DNA of 64,000 nt from an uncultured Bacteroidia bacterium. GTDB taxonomy: Bacteria; Bacteroidota; Bacteroidia; Bacteroidales; UBA932. The position numbers and the translations under genes were made by a program. The notes under the pieces were generated by a model. It saw only the letters and a list, made by a program, of their open reading frames with translations, was not told the DNA's origin and made no database searches. Numbering within the stretch: position 1 is the stretch's first letter; every line of letters starts with the position of its first letter. This document shows positions 24,511-32,855 of the stretch, piece after piece. The stretch lies in the NCBI GenBank assembly GCA_902785575.1, contig CACZZF010000009.1, forward strand, positions 40,440 through 104,439. Reading direction: 5' to 3'.

Positions 24511-26025
24511 ATGAAAAGTTTGATGACTTCAATTCAGGCATTGGTCTCACTGCTGCTTGCGGCAGCAGCCATGACAGCTTGTTCGAACGACGATATGATC
24601 GCCGACGAACCCACCCCGGTCACGACGGAAACGCCGAGGGCATACACCATCACCGTAAATGCGACTAAGGGCGAAGCGACACGAGCGCTCACCCTCGACG
24701 GAAATACTCTCAACGCCACATGGAAGGCTGGCGAAGAGGTAAAGGTCTATAGCGTGACAGGAGAAGGCTCTACAGAAATGGAATCCATAACCCCTATCGG
24801 AACGCTCACCGCACAGAGTAACGGGACGGCGGCCACGCTCAAAGGGGAATTCGATTCCATCTACACTCCCACAAAGGGAGCGAAACTCAGACTCAGATTC
24901 CTTTCAGACAAATATACGGGGCAGAAAGGAACACTTGAATACATCGCTTCCAACTGCGACTTTGCGACAGCCGACGTGACTATCACAGGCGTGACCGACG
25001 GCAACGTCACCACAACCGCCGCCTCGTTTGAGAACCAGCAAGCGATTGTGAAGTTCTCCTTAAATAAGCAAGACGGCACCTCCCCTGTCGTCGCCACAAG
25101 TCTCACAGTGAAGGTTGGCGGCAATAGCTATGACATTAGTCCCGATACCCCGACAAGCGAGATCTTCGTCGCCATGCCAGCGGCATCAAACAGAGACGTG
25201 ACGCTCACCGCCACCAGTTCCGATGGATACTTCAGTTGCGAAAAGACGGGCATCACCTTCGAAAAAGGCAAGTACTACACCATTGGCGTGAAAATGACAA
25301 GGATTCCGACGCTAGGCGACATCTACTATAGCGACGGGACTTTCAGTACCACACTCGAAGATGGCAAGACTCCTATCGGCATAATAGCTTACGTCGGCAC
25401 CGATGCGTTCACCGAGAACGGCGTCACCCTCCGCGATGGAACGACCACGCTTCAAAGCCACGGTTTGGTGCTATGTTTGAAAAACGCCGCTGGTGGTGTG
25501 GTCTGGAGACGAGATGGAATGCTCGATATTACGGACATGACTTCAGAACCCTTCGTCGACGATACCGGAGATCTGAAGCGCACAAGCAATGTCAGCGGTT
25601 ATGCCAATACGAAATTCCTGGCGGAGAAGACAGATGCGGCAGCGGACTATCCCGCAGCCTATCTGGCATGGAACTACTCATTGCTGCCTGCTCCATCGTC
25701 CACCACGGGTTGGTTCTTGCCTAGTATTCAGCAGTGGGTGAAAATATTCACCGGACTTGGAGGTCTTAACGATAGCGATGTCGTGTGGCAGGTATGGATT
25801 GACAGAAATAGGTCATCAATTCAAAACCTTGTAGTCGCACTAACAAAGGCAGGAACATACGACGGTTTTCCGACTTGGAGTTATGGCCTTTGGTCAAGTT
25901 CTGAGGCAACAGCCGGCGGGGCTAATGTTGTAATGGTAAATACCAGTGGAAGTGATATAGGTGTTCAATTCGGTTATACGAATAAGGTATCTAATGAAAT
26001 CGTCCGCCCCGTGTTAGCGTTTTGA
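24511..26025 (+). CDS. Fimbrillin-like surface lipoprotein with C-terminal DUF1566-type domain
   Basis: 504 residues. Lipobox MTACS (Cys about 24) and a strong AAAGGAGG site upstream. The N-terminal 270 residues have the fimbrillin layout (TRALTLDGNTLNATWKAGEEVKVY; FEKGKYYTIGVKMTR at the end of the second sandwich). The last 220 residues (DIYYSDGTFSTTL, GIIAYVG, WFLPSIQQW, LWSSSEA, terminal VRPVLAF) look like a DUF1566/FISUMP-type domain. It may be a tip or accessory pilin or another adhesin. Codon choice is richer in ACG/GCG/GAA than neighbours, and it ends beside tRNA-Phe, which hints at acquisition by transfer. Confidence 0.78.
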   Translation: MKSLMTSIQALVSLLLAAAAMTACSNDDMIADEPTPVTTETPRAYTITVNATKGEATRALTLDGNTLNATWKAGEEVKVYSVTGEGSTEMESITPIGTLTAQSNGTAATLKGEFDSIYTPTKGAKLRLRFLSDKYTGQKGTLEYIASNCDFATADVTITGVTDGNVTTTAASFENQQAIVKFSLNKQDGTSPVVATSLTVKVGGNSYDISPDTPTSEIFVAMPAASNRDVTLTATSSDGYFSCEKTGITFEKGKYYTIGVKMTRIPTLGDIYYSDGTFSTTLEDGKTPIGIIAYVGTDAFTENGVTLRDGTTTLQSHGLVLCLKNAAGGVVWRRDGMLDITDMTSEPFVDDTGDLKRTSNVSGYANTKFLAEKTDAAADYPAAYLAWNYSLLPAPSSTTGWFLPSIQQWVKIFTGLGGLNDSDVVWQVWIDRNRSSIQNLVVALTKAGTYDGFPTWSYGLWSSSEATAGGANVVMVNTSGSDIGVQFGYTNKVSNEIVRPVLAF

Positions 26026-26047
26026 TAATAAACAACAAAACAAAACA

Positions 26048-26074
26048 CCAGCGTGTTGATCCTCAACACGCTGG
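26048..26074. terminator. Bidirectional rho-independent terminator
   Basis: Perfect 12-bp stem (CCAGCGTGTTGA and its complement) with a three-base loop. A short T run (CGTTTCTG) follows on the plus strand for the fimbrillin transcript, and the minus-strand side reads into TGTTTTGTTTTG for transcripts from tRNA-Phe. Confidence 0.85.
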
Positions 26075-26087
26075 CGTTTCTGTAAGG

Positions 26088-26160
26088 TGGTGCTGGGAAG
26101 AATCGAACTGCCGACACATGGATTTTCAGTCCATTGCTCTACCATCTGAGCTACAGCACC
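26088..26160 (-). tRNA. tRNA-Phe (GAA)
   Basis: 73-base cloverleaf: acceptor GGTGCTG/CAGCACC, D stem GCTC/GAGC, anticodon stem ATGGA/TCCAT with loop CTGAAAA (anticodon GAA). Discriminator A; CCA not encoded. Confidence 0.95.
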
Positions 26161-26177
26161 GTTTTGTTTTGGGATTG

Positions 26178-26208
26178 CAAAGATAGATAAAAATCATTTC
26201 TATACAAA
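26178..26208 (-). promoter_or_regulatory. tRNA-Phe promoter
   Basis: Minus strand TTTG (26205-26208), 19-base spacer, TATCTTTG (26178-26185), then 17 bases to the tRNA 5' end. This is an exact fit to the Bacteroidetes vegetative promoter. The segment GCAATCCCAAA after the box is shared with the Ser-Pro-Val tRNA cluster. Confidence 0.85.
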
Positions 26209-26218
26209 TTTTTTTTGG

Positions 26219-26226
26219 TAAATTCG
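26219..26226 (+). promoter_or_regulatory. -7 box of priA
   Basis: TAAATTCG ends five bases before the priA ATG at 26232; TTTC at 26197-26200 lies 18 bases upstream as a weak -33. Predicts a leaderless or nearly leaderless mRNA. Confidence 0.5.
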
Positions 26227-26231
26227 CCTTG

Positions 26232-28409
26232 ATGCGCGAATCGCGATACATACAGGTGCTTCTTCCGCTCCGCTTAAAGTGGGAGCCTTTCTATTCTTAT
26301 TCCGAGGAACAACTTCCTGGCTCACTAGCCGTTGGCGACAGGGTCAGGGTCGAGTTCGGCGGAAAGGAATATGTGGCTGTGGTCACGGTCGTGGACGTCG
26401 AGGAAGAGGCCGGCACGGTGGGATATGACAGGATCAAACCTATAATCGGACTGGCTGAGGGGCTTGACGCGATATCCAAGGAAGAGATCAATTTGTGGAG
26501 GATGGTTGCGGAATACTACTTATGTACACCTGGAGAAGTCTACAAGGCGGCATATCCGGCAGGCAAGGTTGAGGAGGAAGAAGTAAAGGCTCGAATAAAT
26601 GACAGGCTCCAAGAAAGGATAGCCAAACTGGACGAGAAGATAGCCAAAGCCAGAAGGGAGGACACAAGGGCCAGGTACTTAGCTCTTCGAGATGAATTAT
26701 TGCGGCAGGGCCACTGTCCTGGGGCCGTACTCAGCCGCAGCGAAGCGAGGATGGACGCGGCCACGGACAGGTGGCCTGCCGCAATAGAACTATCTGATTC
26801 TCAATCGGAGGCATATTCCAAGATCAAGGAGGTCTTCCACGATCGTAAGCCGGCTCTCCTCCGCGGAGTGACCGGCTCGGGGAAGACTGAGATTTACCTT
26901 AAACTGGCTGCCGAGACACTCGAAAGCGGGAAAAACGTTCTTTTCATGGTCCCAGAAATCGCCCTGAGCAGGCAGCTTGAGGACAGAATCAGGAGCCACT
27001 TCCCCGATGAATTGGTTGTTTTCCACTCCGGAGAGACCTTGTCGAAGAGGGCGGAGGCCGCCTCCTTCATAAAAACCAAACCTTATCTGGTTCTCGGCAC
27101 CAGAAGCTCCATTTTCCTGCCTCACAAAGAGCTGGGACTGGTCATAGTTGACGAGGAGAACGACCCTTCGTATAAGCAAGACAATCCGGCTCCCAGGTAT
27201 AATGGAAGAGAAGCGGCTATCATGCTCGCCGGACTTAACGGTGCTTTCACAATCTTAGGATCGGCCACACCCTCTCTCGAATCACTGTATAATTGCTCTG
27301 TTGGAAGGTTCGGGCTTATTGAGCTCAATACCAGATATTTCCAAGCGGAAGACTCGGACGTTGAGATAATCGACACTATAGCCGAAAGAAAGAAAAACGG
27401 CATGGTCGGAAGCTTCTCCCGAAAGCTGATCGACAAGATCAAAAACTGCCTTGACAAAGGCGGACAGGTCGCGCTTTTGAGGGAGCGTAGATCTTACTCC
27501 CCTATCCTACAATGTGAGGAATGCGGGACCATCCCGAAATGCGACCGCTGCGACGCCGCTTTGAGTCTGCATATTAAGGAAAACGGAGAATCGAAGCTTG
27601 TCTGCCATTATTGCGGCAGGGTAAAGAGATACCTCGGAACCTGCCCTAAGTGCGGTGGTTCACTCAAGCCTCTCGGCGCCGGCACTCAGAAGATTGAGGA
27701 GGAAGCGGCGGAGCTATTCCCCGACGCCAGGATCGCCCGTCTCGACAGCGACAGTGCCAGAAGCAGGAAACATGAATCGGAAATCATAAGGGAATTCTCC
27801 GCCGGCGACATCGACATCCTGGTAGGAACTAGGATGGTGGCTAAAGGCTTTGATTTCAGCGGCTTATCCCTAGTGGCGGTAATACAGTCCGACTCACTGC
27901 TCGGGCAACAGGACTACAGGGCGGATGAGCGGGCGCTGTCCCTCTTGGAGCAATTCAGGGGACGCTGCGGACGAAGGGCGGAAAGAGGCATGTTCGTGAT
28001 CCAGACCTCCCAGCCGGACCATCCTGTCTACCAGACCATTTCCGGCAATCTCAACGATTCCGAATCCATGACCAAGTTACTGTCCGAAAGGAAGTTATTC
28101 GGGTATCCGCCATATTCAAGGGTCATTAATGCCGTCATTAGGGACCGCAACGCCTCGAGGGTGGAACTGATGAGCCGCTCACTTGCGGAAACCCTTTCAA
28201 GGAGCCTTGGGAATAACCTTAAAGTAATCGGTCCATACTCTCCAGCTGTCGACAAAGTGGGAGGCGAGAATATCCGGATCATCCGGCTTCTTCTTCCGAA
28301 AAACAAACTGCTTAAATCCAACAAAGCCACGCTCGAGGAAGAGATCAGCGTGTTCGAAAGCGGCAGAAAATATTCCGGTCATATAGCCCTGGACGTTGAT
28401 CCTGTTTGA
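26232..28409 (+). CDS. priA: Primosomal protein N' (replication restart helicase PriA)
   Basis: 725 residues from the ATG at 26232 (a TTG directly before it is in frame but unlikely). N-terminal DNA-binding domain, then an SF2 helicase core with Walker A GVTGSGKTEIYL and a DEEN box (VIVDEENDPSYKQ) where most relatives have DEEH. Two four-Cys zinc sites follow (CEECG...CDRCD and CHYCG...CPKCGG). The helicase C-terminal region has LVGTRMVAKGFDF and QFRGRCGR. PriA reloads the replisome at stalled forks. parA follows on the same strand after 48 bases with its own promoter. Confidence 0.97.
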   Translation: MRESRYIQVLLPLRLKWEPFYSYSEEQLPGSLAVGDRVRVEFGGKEYVAVVTVVDVEEEAGTVGYDRIKPIIGLAEGLDAISKEEINLWRMVAEYYLCTPGEVYKAAYPAGKVEEEEVKARINDRLQERIAKLDEKIAKARREDTRARYLALRDELLRQGHCPGAVLSRSEARMDAATDRWPAAIELSDSQSEAYSKIKEVFHDRKPALLRGVTGSGKTEIYLKLAAETLESGKNVLFMVPEIALSRQLEDRIRSHFPDELVVFHSGETLSKRAEAASFIKTKPYLVLGTRSSIFLPHKELGLVIVDEENDPSYKQDNPAPRYNGREAAIMLAGLNGAFTILGSATPSLESLYNCSVGRFGLIELNTRYFQAEDSDVEIIDTIAERKKNGMVGSFSRKLIDKIKNCLDKGGQVALLRERRSYSPILQCEECGTIPKCDRCDAALSLHIKENGESKLVCHYCGRVKRYLGTCPKCGGSLKPLGAGTQKIEEEAAELFPDARIARLDSDSARSRKHESEIIREFSAGDIDILVGTRMVAKGFDFSGLSLVAVIQSDSLLGQQDYRADERALSLLEQFRGRCGRRAERGMFVIQTSQPDHPVYQTISGNLNDSESMTKLLSERKLFGYPPYSRVINAVIRDRNASRVELMSRSLAETLSRSLGNNLKVIGPYSPAVDKVGGENIRIIRLLLPKNKLLKSNKATLEEEISVFESGRKYSGHIALDVDPV

Positions 28410-28435
28410 TAAGCGATTTATTTTTACTACATTTG
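28405..28435 (+). promoter_or_regulatory. parA promoter
   Basis: TTTG (28405-28408), 19-base spacer, TACATTTG (28428-28435); 22 bases to the parA ATG. The -33 element overlaps the priA stop codon. A close match to the Bacteroidetes consensus. Confidence 0.8.
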
Positions 28436-28457
28436 TAGTTTGAATAAATGTCCAGTC

Positions 28458-29228
28458 ATGGGAAAAGTCATAGCTATAGCCAACCAGAAAGGTGGCGTGG
28501 GAAAGACCACGACCGCCATCAACTTGGCGGCATCACTCGCCGTACTTGAGAAGAAGGTGCTGATTATCGACGCCGATCCGCAGGCCAACACGACCTCCGG
28601 GCTCAACTTCTCTCCGGACAATGACCAGAAGAGAACCATTTACGAGGTCCTGATCGGGGAAATCGGGATCCGGGATGCCCTTGTGCAGACAGAAATCCCT
28701 GACCTTCAAATGATTCCGTCCCACATCAACCTCGTGGGTGCCGAGATCGAGATGATCGATGAGGAGAACCGCGAGTCCTTCCTCAAGGAGAGGCTGGCCC
28801 CGATCCGGGATGACTATGACTACATCATTATTGACTGCTCCCCTTCCCTTGGTCTGATCACCATCAACGCCCTCACGGCCGCCGACTCCGTGATGATTCC
28901 GGTCCAGCCCGAGTTTTTCGCCCTGGAGGGTCTCGGGAAACTGCTCCAGACCATCCGTCTGGTCCAGAGGGAGATAAATCCCGCGCTTACGATCGAGGGC
29001 TTTGTGGTCACCATGTTCGACGGAAGGACAAAGGTCCACGCCCAAGTGGTCGGGGAACTCAGGGAACACTTTAAGGAAATGGTGTTCAAGACGATAATCC
29101 AGAGGAGCATCCGGTTGAGTGAGGCGCCGTCCCATGGCAAGCCGATAATCCTCTACGATGTGGTCAGCAACGGCACATCAAACTATATGAACCTCGCCAA
29201 GGAAGTCTTGGAAAAGAACGAGCAGTAG
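28458..29228 (+). CDS. parA: Chromosome-partitioning ATPase ParA (Soj)
   Basis: 256 residues from the ATG at 28458. The deviant Walker A motif KGGVGKTT starts at about residue 11, followed by IIDADPQANTT and IIDCSPSLGLIT, all classic for chromosomal ParA/Soj. ATP-bound dimers coat the nucleoid and move ParB-parS complexes. parB follows after 4 bases. Confidence 0.97.
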   Translation: MGKVIAIANQKGGVGKTTTAINLAASLAVLEKKVLIIDADPQANTTSGLNFSPDNDQKRTIYEVLIGEIGIRDALVQTEIPDLQMIPSHINLVGAEIEMIDEENRESFLKERLAPIRDDYDYIIIDCSPSLGLITINALTAADSVMIPVQPEFFALEGLGKLLQTIRLVQREINPALTIEGFVVTMFDGRTKVHAQVVGELREHFKEMVFKTIIQRSIRLSEAPSHGKPIILYDVVSNGTSNYMNLAKEVLEKNEQ

Positions 29229-29232
29229 AGCC

Positions 29233-30165
29233 ATGAACAACAAGCAGGAAAGCAGGCTGGGCAAGGGTCTCAGCGCCCTTCTGGGGGATATATCCGTTAA
29301 CGCTCCGGAGAGGAAGCCGGTTGGCTACATCAACAAAGAGATCGCCGGCGCGAAGCCCGTGCAGGACTATGGGGATGTGCTTCGTATTCCCGTAGGTCTT
29401 ATCGACCCGAATCCATACCAGCCCAGGATGGCTTTCGACAACGACTCCCTCGAGGAACTCGCCGAGTCGATCCGCACCTTCGGTCTCATACAGCCGATCT
29501 CAGTCCGCAAGCAACCTGACGGACGCTACCAGATAATAAGTGGAGAGCGCCGCTTCAGGGCGTGCCGACTTGCCGGGATGGACGTCATTCCCGCATACAT
29601 CCGGGCAACGGACAACCAGGGAATGCTTGAGATGGCGATAGTGGAGAACATCCAGCGCCAGGATCTTGACCCCATTGAAATAGCCATGAGCTACCAGAGG
29701 TTGATGGACGAGTGCGACCTTACCCAGGAGAAAATGGCCTCCAGGGTCGGTAAGAAACGCGCTTCCGTAGCCAATTACCTGAGGCTCCTCAAACTTCCCG
29801 CTAAAGTCCAGCACGACCTCAAGGCCGGACTGCTAAGCACCGGCCACGCCAAGGTGCTTTTGGGCGTTGACGACCCTCATATTCAGGAACTTCTTTGTGA
29901 CCTCACGATCAAAGACGGTCTCTCAGTCCGCCAGCTGGAGGAAAGAGTCCGCAAGATCGGAAAAGAGAATATGGCCTCCCCCGCCCCCAGAACCCAGGAT
30001 TTGCCCGACGACTATTACAGGGTGCTTGAGCATATCGGCAAGTTTTTTGATAACAGCATTAGCCTGAAACGCTCCCCGTCCGGGAAGGGAACCATGACGA
30101 TCAGGTTCAACTCGGATGAGGAAGTGAGGAAGTTCCTCAAGGCTCTTGAGGACTCGAACATTTAG
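29233..30165 (+). CDS. parB: Chromosome-partitioning protein ParB (Spo0J)
   Basis: 310 residues. The N-terminal tail SRLGKGLSALLGD fits the ParA-stimulating region. The CTPase/ParB-N core has NPYQPRMAF and the C-motif ISGERRFRACRLAG, followed by the helix-turn-helix region around TQEKMASRVGKKRASVANYLRLLKL and a C-terminal dimerisation segment. It binds parS sites; I did not find a parS palindrome in this window by eye. DUF5683 gene follows after 8 bases. Confidence 0.96.
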   Translation: MNNKQESRLGKGLSALLGDISVNAPERKPVGYINKEIAGAKPVQDYGDVLRIPVGLIDPNPYQPRMAFDNDSLEELAESIRTFGLIQPISVRKQPDGRYQIISGERRFRACRLAGMDVIPAYIRATDNQGMLEMAIVENIQRQDLDPIEIAMSYQRLMDECDLTQEKMASRVGKKRASVANYLRLLKLPAKVQHDLKAGLLSTGHAKVLLGVDDPHIQELLCDLTIKDGLSVRQLEERVRKIGKENMASPAPRTQDLPDDYYRVLEHIGKFFDNSISLKRSPSGKGTMTIRFNSDEEVRKFLKALEDSNI

Positions 30166-30173
30166 GCGCTGTA

Positions 30174-31163
30174 ATGAAGGATCTGGGACTCAAGATATTA
30201 TTCGTGTTGGTCTGCATGGCCGCTTTCTCTACTGGCTTGAAAGCCCAGTTCAGGGAAGAGGCTTTTAGTCAGAACTATGCGAGTCCCTCTGACACAACGG
30301 CTTCCAAAGACTCTATCGACCAGATGTGGTCTTTCAAGGAATTCTTCCACGGGGTCGCGAAGCATGACAGCACTCTCAGGATAGGTTCCTTGTTCGCCGG
30401 CTCCACTGTCTTTGTCGGTGCCGAGCAGTTCTACAATAAGCAATATTGGAAGATTCCCATAACCTACGCCGGACTCGGTACCACTATAGCCCTCGGAGTA
30501 AAATACCAGAAACAATACAAAGCTTCCAAGTCGGCTTATGAGCTGGCTTTCGAGGCTGACCCGGAGACTACCCTGACCGTCGATGAGGACGCCAAGAAGA
30601 TGGCGACCTACATGTTCGCCGGCGCCGGACTCATCTACTGGGGAACCCTTATGGACGGTGTGGTCAATTACAAGCGGGACATAAAAGGACAAGCCGGCAA
30701 GGCGACCTTGTATTCAATATTGCTGCCAGGCCTAGGACAAGCGTATAACGGGGAATACTGGAAGATCCCCATCTACTGGGGAGCACTCGTGGGATCATAC
30801 CATTATTGGGCCACGAACAACAAGAACTACAAGAGATATAAGAGGATACATAACGAGGCTACCGCCGAGGACAGCACTTATGAGGGCTTGATTCCCGCAG
30901 AGAGGGCCCTCTATTACAGGAATGTGTTCAGGCGTTTCAGGGATTATTCGGTCGTGGCGATAGTGGGCAGTTACCTGCTGCAGGTTATAGATGCCAACGT
31001 GTTCGCGTACATGCAGGATTTTGAGGTGAATGAAGATCTGACCATGAAAGTCAGCCCCGCGGTGATTCCACAATATAATGAGTTCGCCATCGCCCCAGTC
31101 AGGACTGGGGGCAGCTTTATGGGCAATAATGCCGTGGGCGTGAAGATCGGTCTGACTTTTTAA
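30174..31163 (+). CDS. DUF5683 envelope protein
   Basis: 329 residues with a signal peptide (about 1-25, ending LKAQ). Matches DUF5683, a Bacteroidetes family with the motif LPGLGQAYNGEYWKIPIYWG in a hydrophobic region (about 183-210), plus several further hydrophobic segments. Function unknown; its conserved place between parAB and a lytic transglycosylase points to envelope or cell-division work. The next gene starts 18 bases downstream. Confidence 0.85.
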   Translation: MKDLGLKILFVLVCMAAFSTGLKAQFREEAFSQNYASPSDTTASKDSIDQMWSFKEFFHGVAKHDSTLRIGSLFAGSTVFVGAEQFYNKQYWKIPITYAGLGTTIALGVKYQKQYKASKSAYELAFEADPETTLTVDEDAKKMATYMFAGAGLIYWGTLMDGVVNYKRDIKGQAGKATLYSILLPGLGQAYNGEYWKIPIYWGALVGSYHYWATNNKNYKRYKRIHNEATAEDSTYEGLIPAERALYYRNVFRRFRDYSVVAIVGSYLLQVIDANVFAYMQDFEVNEDLTMKVSPAVIPQYNEFAIAPVRTGGSFMGNNAVGVKIGLTF

Positions 31164-31181
31164 TCTCTCAAGGCTCTATTG

Positions 31182-32855
31182 ATGAAAAGGATAACCACCA
31201 TATTTCTCACTTTCCTCATCGCGCTTGTGGCGGTAATGCCCGCCAACGCGCAGAACCAAGTGAGATTCAAGAGATTATTCGGCAACAGATACAAGCGTGA
31301 GAACGTCGAGCTGCGGCAGCAGATCGACTCTATGCGCAAGGCGATTGATGAGCTGCGTCAGGAGAACTTGTTGAAAGACAGCCTGGCGCAAGAGATGCTC
31401 CTCATGTACGAGGAGAACGAGGACAAGAGCGCCGCCGGGCTTAACCCGGAGGACTACAGCGCTGAGATCACCGACAGCCTCCTCAGCATCTGGTATCTCC
31501 ACCGTCAGGTCATGGACGACAGGAACGGGGAAGACTACGACATGGATTCCGTGTATTTCACGTCAAACGTCTCGGATGCCGTGTTGAAAGACAGGCTTGA
31601 GAACCTCAACTCGTTCATCACCCTCCCCTACAATGAGACGGTCAGGAACTACATGGTCCTGTATTCGGAGAAAATGCCGACCAAGATGGGCAATATACTC
31701 GGCCTTTGCCAATACTACATGCCTATCTTCGAGGAGACTTTCAGCAAGTATGATCTCCCTGACGAGTTGAAATACGTCGCGATAATCGAGTCCGCCCTCA
31801 ACCCCATCGCCGTCTCGAGGGCCGGAGCTAAAGGAATGTGGCAGTTCATGACCAAGACAGCCAAGAGTTATGGCCTGGAGATCAATTCCTATGTGGACGA
31901 GAGGTTGGACCCGTTCAAATCCTCCGACGCAGCCGCGAGATATCTTAAGGACTCGTACAAGCTCTTCGGCGACTGGAACCTCGCCATTTCCTCTTACAAT
32001 TGCGGTCCCGGCAATGTCAACAAGGCCATCCGCAGAAGCGGATCGAGGGATTTCTGGGCAGTCTATGACTACCTCCCCAGAGAAACCAGGGGTTATGTGC
32101 CAGCTTTTGTCGGGGCGATGTATGCCCTAAAATACAACAAGGAATATGGCTTGACACCAAACAGCGTACCGATGCCTGTCCAGGTGGACACTTTCGAGAT
32201 CCACAAGAACCTCCATTTCCAGCAAATCAGCGACCTGATCGGGATCACGGTTGAGGAACTTGAGAACCTCAATCCGCAGTATATCAAGGATGTGGTCCCA
32301 GGGAATAGCGGGACATACATTCTCCGTCTCCCATTCAATTACTCAAGTGCCTTCATAGCCAACGAGGATTCAATCTACAACCATAAATCCGCTGAGCTAC
32401 TCAATCCCCAGACTTTGGTCAGCAACAAGCCGATAGCCAGTCCTAAGGCTATAACCGGAGACAAGGTGTCCTACAAGGTCAAGAGAGGGGACAACCTAGG
32501 CAAGATCGCCGCCAGATATCACGTCACAGTCAACCAGCTCAAGACTTGGAACCATTTGAAGAGCACTAATATACGGGTTGGCCAGACGCTCTATATCTAT
32601 AACAGGGGAGGCGCCCCGGCCGCCTCTAAACAGACCAGTTCCCAGCAATCCTCAGCGAAACCGAAACAGAGTCCAGCGACACAGACGTCATCGGCTGACA
32701 CTTCCACAGGTGTCCGGACATATAAAGTCCAGAAAGGCGACTCCCTTTATAAGATCGCTAACAAGTACGGCACAACCGTTGACAAACTGATGAAATACAA
32801 CGGGATCGGAAGCAAGCTCCAAGTCGGGCAGACCATAAAGATCCCTCCCAAATAG
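31182..32855 (+). CDS. mltD: Membrane-bound lytic murein transglycosylase (MltD-like) with LysM repeats
   Basis: 557 residues from the ATG at 31182. Order: signal peptide, coiled-coil-like stretch (about 30-75), SLT lysozyme-like domain with catalytic Glu in IIESALNPIAVSRAGAKGMW and SSYNCGPGNVNKAI, then two LysM repeats (YKVKRGDNLGKIAARYHV and YKVQKGDSLYKIANKYGT) at the C terminus. It cleaves peptidoglycan glycan strands to 1,6-anhydro products. It closes the parA-parB-DUF5683 run; the stop abuts the convergent gene. Confidence 0.94.
   Translation: MKRITTIFLTFLIALVAVMPANAQNQVRFKRLFGNRYKRENVELRQQIDSMRKAIDELRQENLLKDSLAQEMLLMYEENEDKSAAGLNPEDYSAEITDSLLSIWYLHRQVMDDRNGEDYDMDSVYFTSNVSDAVLKDRLENLNSFITLPYNETVRNYMVLYSEKMPTKMGNILGLCQYYMPIFEETFSKYDLPDELKYVAIIESALNPIAVSRAGAKGMWQFMTKTAKSYGLEINSYVDERLDPFKSSDAAARYLKDSYKLFGDWNLAISSYNCGPGNVNKAIRRSGSRDFWAVYDYLPRETRGYVPAFVGAMYALKYNKEYGLTPNSVPMPVQVDTFEIHKNLHFQQISDLIGITVEELENLNPQYIKDVVPGNSGTYILRLPFNYSSAFIANEDSIYNHKSAELLNPQTLVSNKPIASPKAITGDKVSYKVKRGDNLGKIAARYHVTVNQLKTWNHLKSTNIRVGQTLYIYNRGGAPAASKQTSSQQSSAKPKQSPATQTSSADTSTGVRTYKVQKGDSLYKIANKYGTTVDKLMKYNGIGSKLQVGQTIKIPPK

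Noticed and set aside
23258..26025. The ABC pair, short peptide and fimbrillin-like gene as a modified-peptide (RiPP) export cluster.
   Set aside because: No modifying enzyme, leader-peptidase domain or Gly-Gly leader is present, and the ABC genes are on the opposite strand.
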